Shown in pieces: positions 4,962 through 5,426 of a DNA stretch of 5,426 nt. The notes beneath the pieces are model-generated. The model was given only the letters and a program-made list of their open reading frames with translations. It was not told where the DNA came from and searched no databases. This DNA comes from an uncultured Lachnospiraceae bacterium (GTDB lineage Bacteria > Bacillota > Clostridia > Lachnospirales > Lachnospiraceae). The stretch covers positions 1-5,426 of the forward strand of contig CACZQX010000086.1 of NCBI GenBank assembly GCA_902783445.1. Direction: 5' to 3'. Numbering within the stretch: position 1 is the stretch's first letter; the number at the start of each line of letters is the position of its first letter. The position numbers and the translations under genes were made by a program.

Positions 4962-5426
4962 ATGTTACTAAATGAAATGCTTAATATAAAATATCCCGTT
5001 ATTCAGGGTGGTATGGCAAATATTGCAACGGGCGAATTTGCCGCAGCCGTTTCCAATGCCGGCGGACTTGGTCTTGTGGGCGCAGGCGGTATGAATACAA
5101 AGCAGTTGGAAGAAAACATCCTTAAGGCAAAATCTCTCACGGATAAACCTTTCGGCGTAAATATAATGCTTATGAACCCGGATGCAAAGGATATGTGCAA
5201 ACTTGTAATAGACATGAAGGTTCCCGTTGTTACCACAGGTGCGGGCACACCTCTTGATTACATTCCTAAATGGAAAGAGGCGGGAATCAAAGTTATGCCC
5301 GTTACATCAAGCGTTCTTATAGCCGCAAAAATGGCGGATGCAGGTGCCGATGCCATTATCGCCGAAGGATGCGAAAGTGGCGGACACGTTGGTGAAATGA
5401 CAACAATGGCCTTGATTCCTCAAATG
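4962..5426 (+). CDS. fabK: Enoyl-ACP reductase II, FMN-dependent (partial, 3' end outside window)
   Basis: The frame stays open from the ATG at 4962 to the window edge (155 codons, no stop), about half of a usual FabK of roughly 310-325 residues. FabK reduces trans-2-enoyl-ACP to acyl-ACP with NAD(P)H and FMN, the last step of each elongation cycle. It resembles FabK of Streptococcus pneumoniae along its length: YPVIQGGMA (11-19), SNAGGLGLVGAGG (31-43), SLTDKPFGVNIML (58-70), VVTTGAG (89-95), and AEGCESGGHVG (134-144), with His142 at the position of the catalytic histidine. The FMN phosphate-binding segment lies beyond the edge. The TIM-barrel fold is shared with nitronate monooxygenases, so that family is the alternative, but the SGGHVG motif and the fabH neighbour favour FabK. 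The ribosome binding site is AGAAGG at 4948-4953. Confidence 0.93.
   Translation, partial: MLLNEMLNIKYPVIQGGMANIATGEFAAAVSNAGGLGLVGAGGMNTKQLEENILKAKSLTDKPFGVNIMLMNPDAKDMCKLVIDMKVPVVTTGAGTPLDYIPKWKEAGIKVMPVTSSVLIAAKMADAGADAIIAEGCESGGHVGEMTTMALIPQM

Noticed and set aside
5003..5248. 81-codon reverse-strand open frame at the right end.
   Set aside because: It is the shadow of fabK, whose forward frame is clearly coding to the window edge.

Overview
The window holds the first part of a type II (dissociated) bacterial fatty-acid synthesis operon. Everything with a recognisable product is on the + strand. Coding DNA is moderately AT-rich, the leader is extremely AT-rich, Shine-Dalgarno sites are purine-rich, and the enoyl reductase is of the FabK type. 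Together these suggest a low-GC Firmicute, probably an anaerobic Clostridia-like lineage. No marker gene fixes the taxon, so this is an inference.

Layout. Positions 1-233 are an AT-rich control region. It has one good sigma-A-type promoter (TTGACA, 17-bp spacer, TAATAT; 78-106) and several inverted repeats around and downstream of it. Seven genes follow with gaps of 3 to 33 bases: acpP (acyl carrier protein), accB, accC, accD, accA (the four subunits of acetyl-CoA carboxylase), fabH (3-ketoacyl-ACP synthase III) and the first 155 codons of fabK (FMN-dependent enoyl-ACP reductase), which runs off the right edge. I see no terminator and no second promoter between genes, so one polycistronic transcript is the simplest reading.

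How the genes work together. AccC carboxylates the biotin on AccB at the expense of ATP. AccA and AccD transfer the carboxyl group to acetyl-CoA to give malonyl-CoA. A malonyl-CoA:ACP transacylase (FabD, not in the window and often next after fabK) would load it on the acyl carrier protein. FabH condenses acetyl-CoA with malonyl-ACP to start a chain, and FabK carries out the last reduction of each elongation cycle. The window therefore covers precursor supply, carrier, initiation and one reductive step. The remaining cycle enzymes (fabD, fabG, fabF, fabZ) would be expected downstream.

I find no mobile element, RNA gene, CRISPR array or unknown gene, and no evidence of a new system. The points worth a second look are the repeats in the promoter and leader, a seven-residue gap in a normally conserved loop of AccC, substitutions near active-site motifs in AccA and in helix II of the carrier protein, and the gene order with acpP and accBCDA ahead of fabH-fabK. 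The starts of accB and fabH are best placed at internal ATG codons (481 and 4005), not at the upstream GTG codons that open the longer reading frames.
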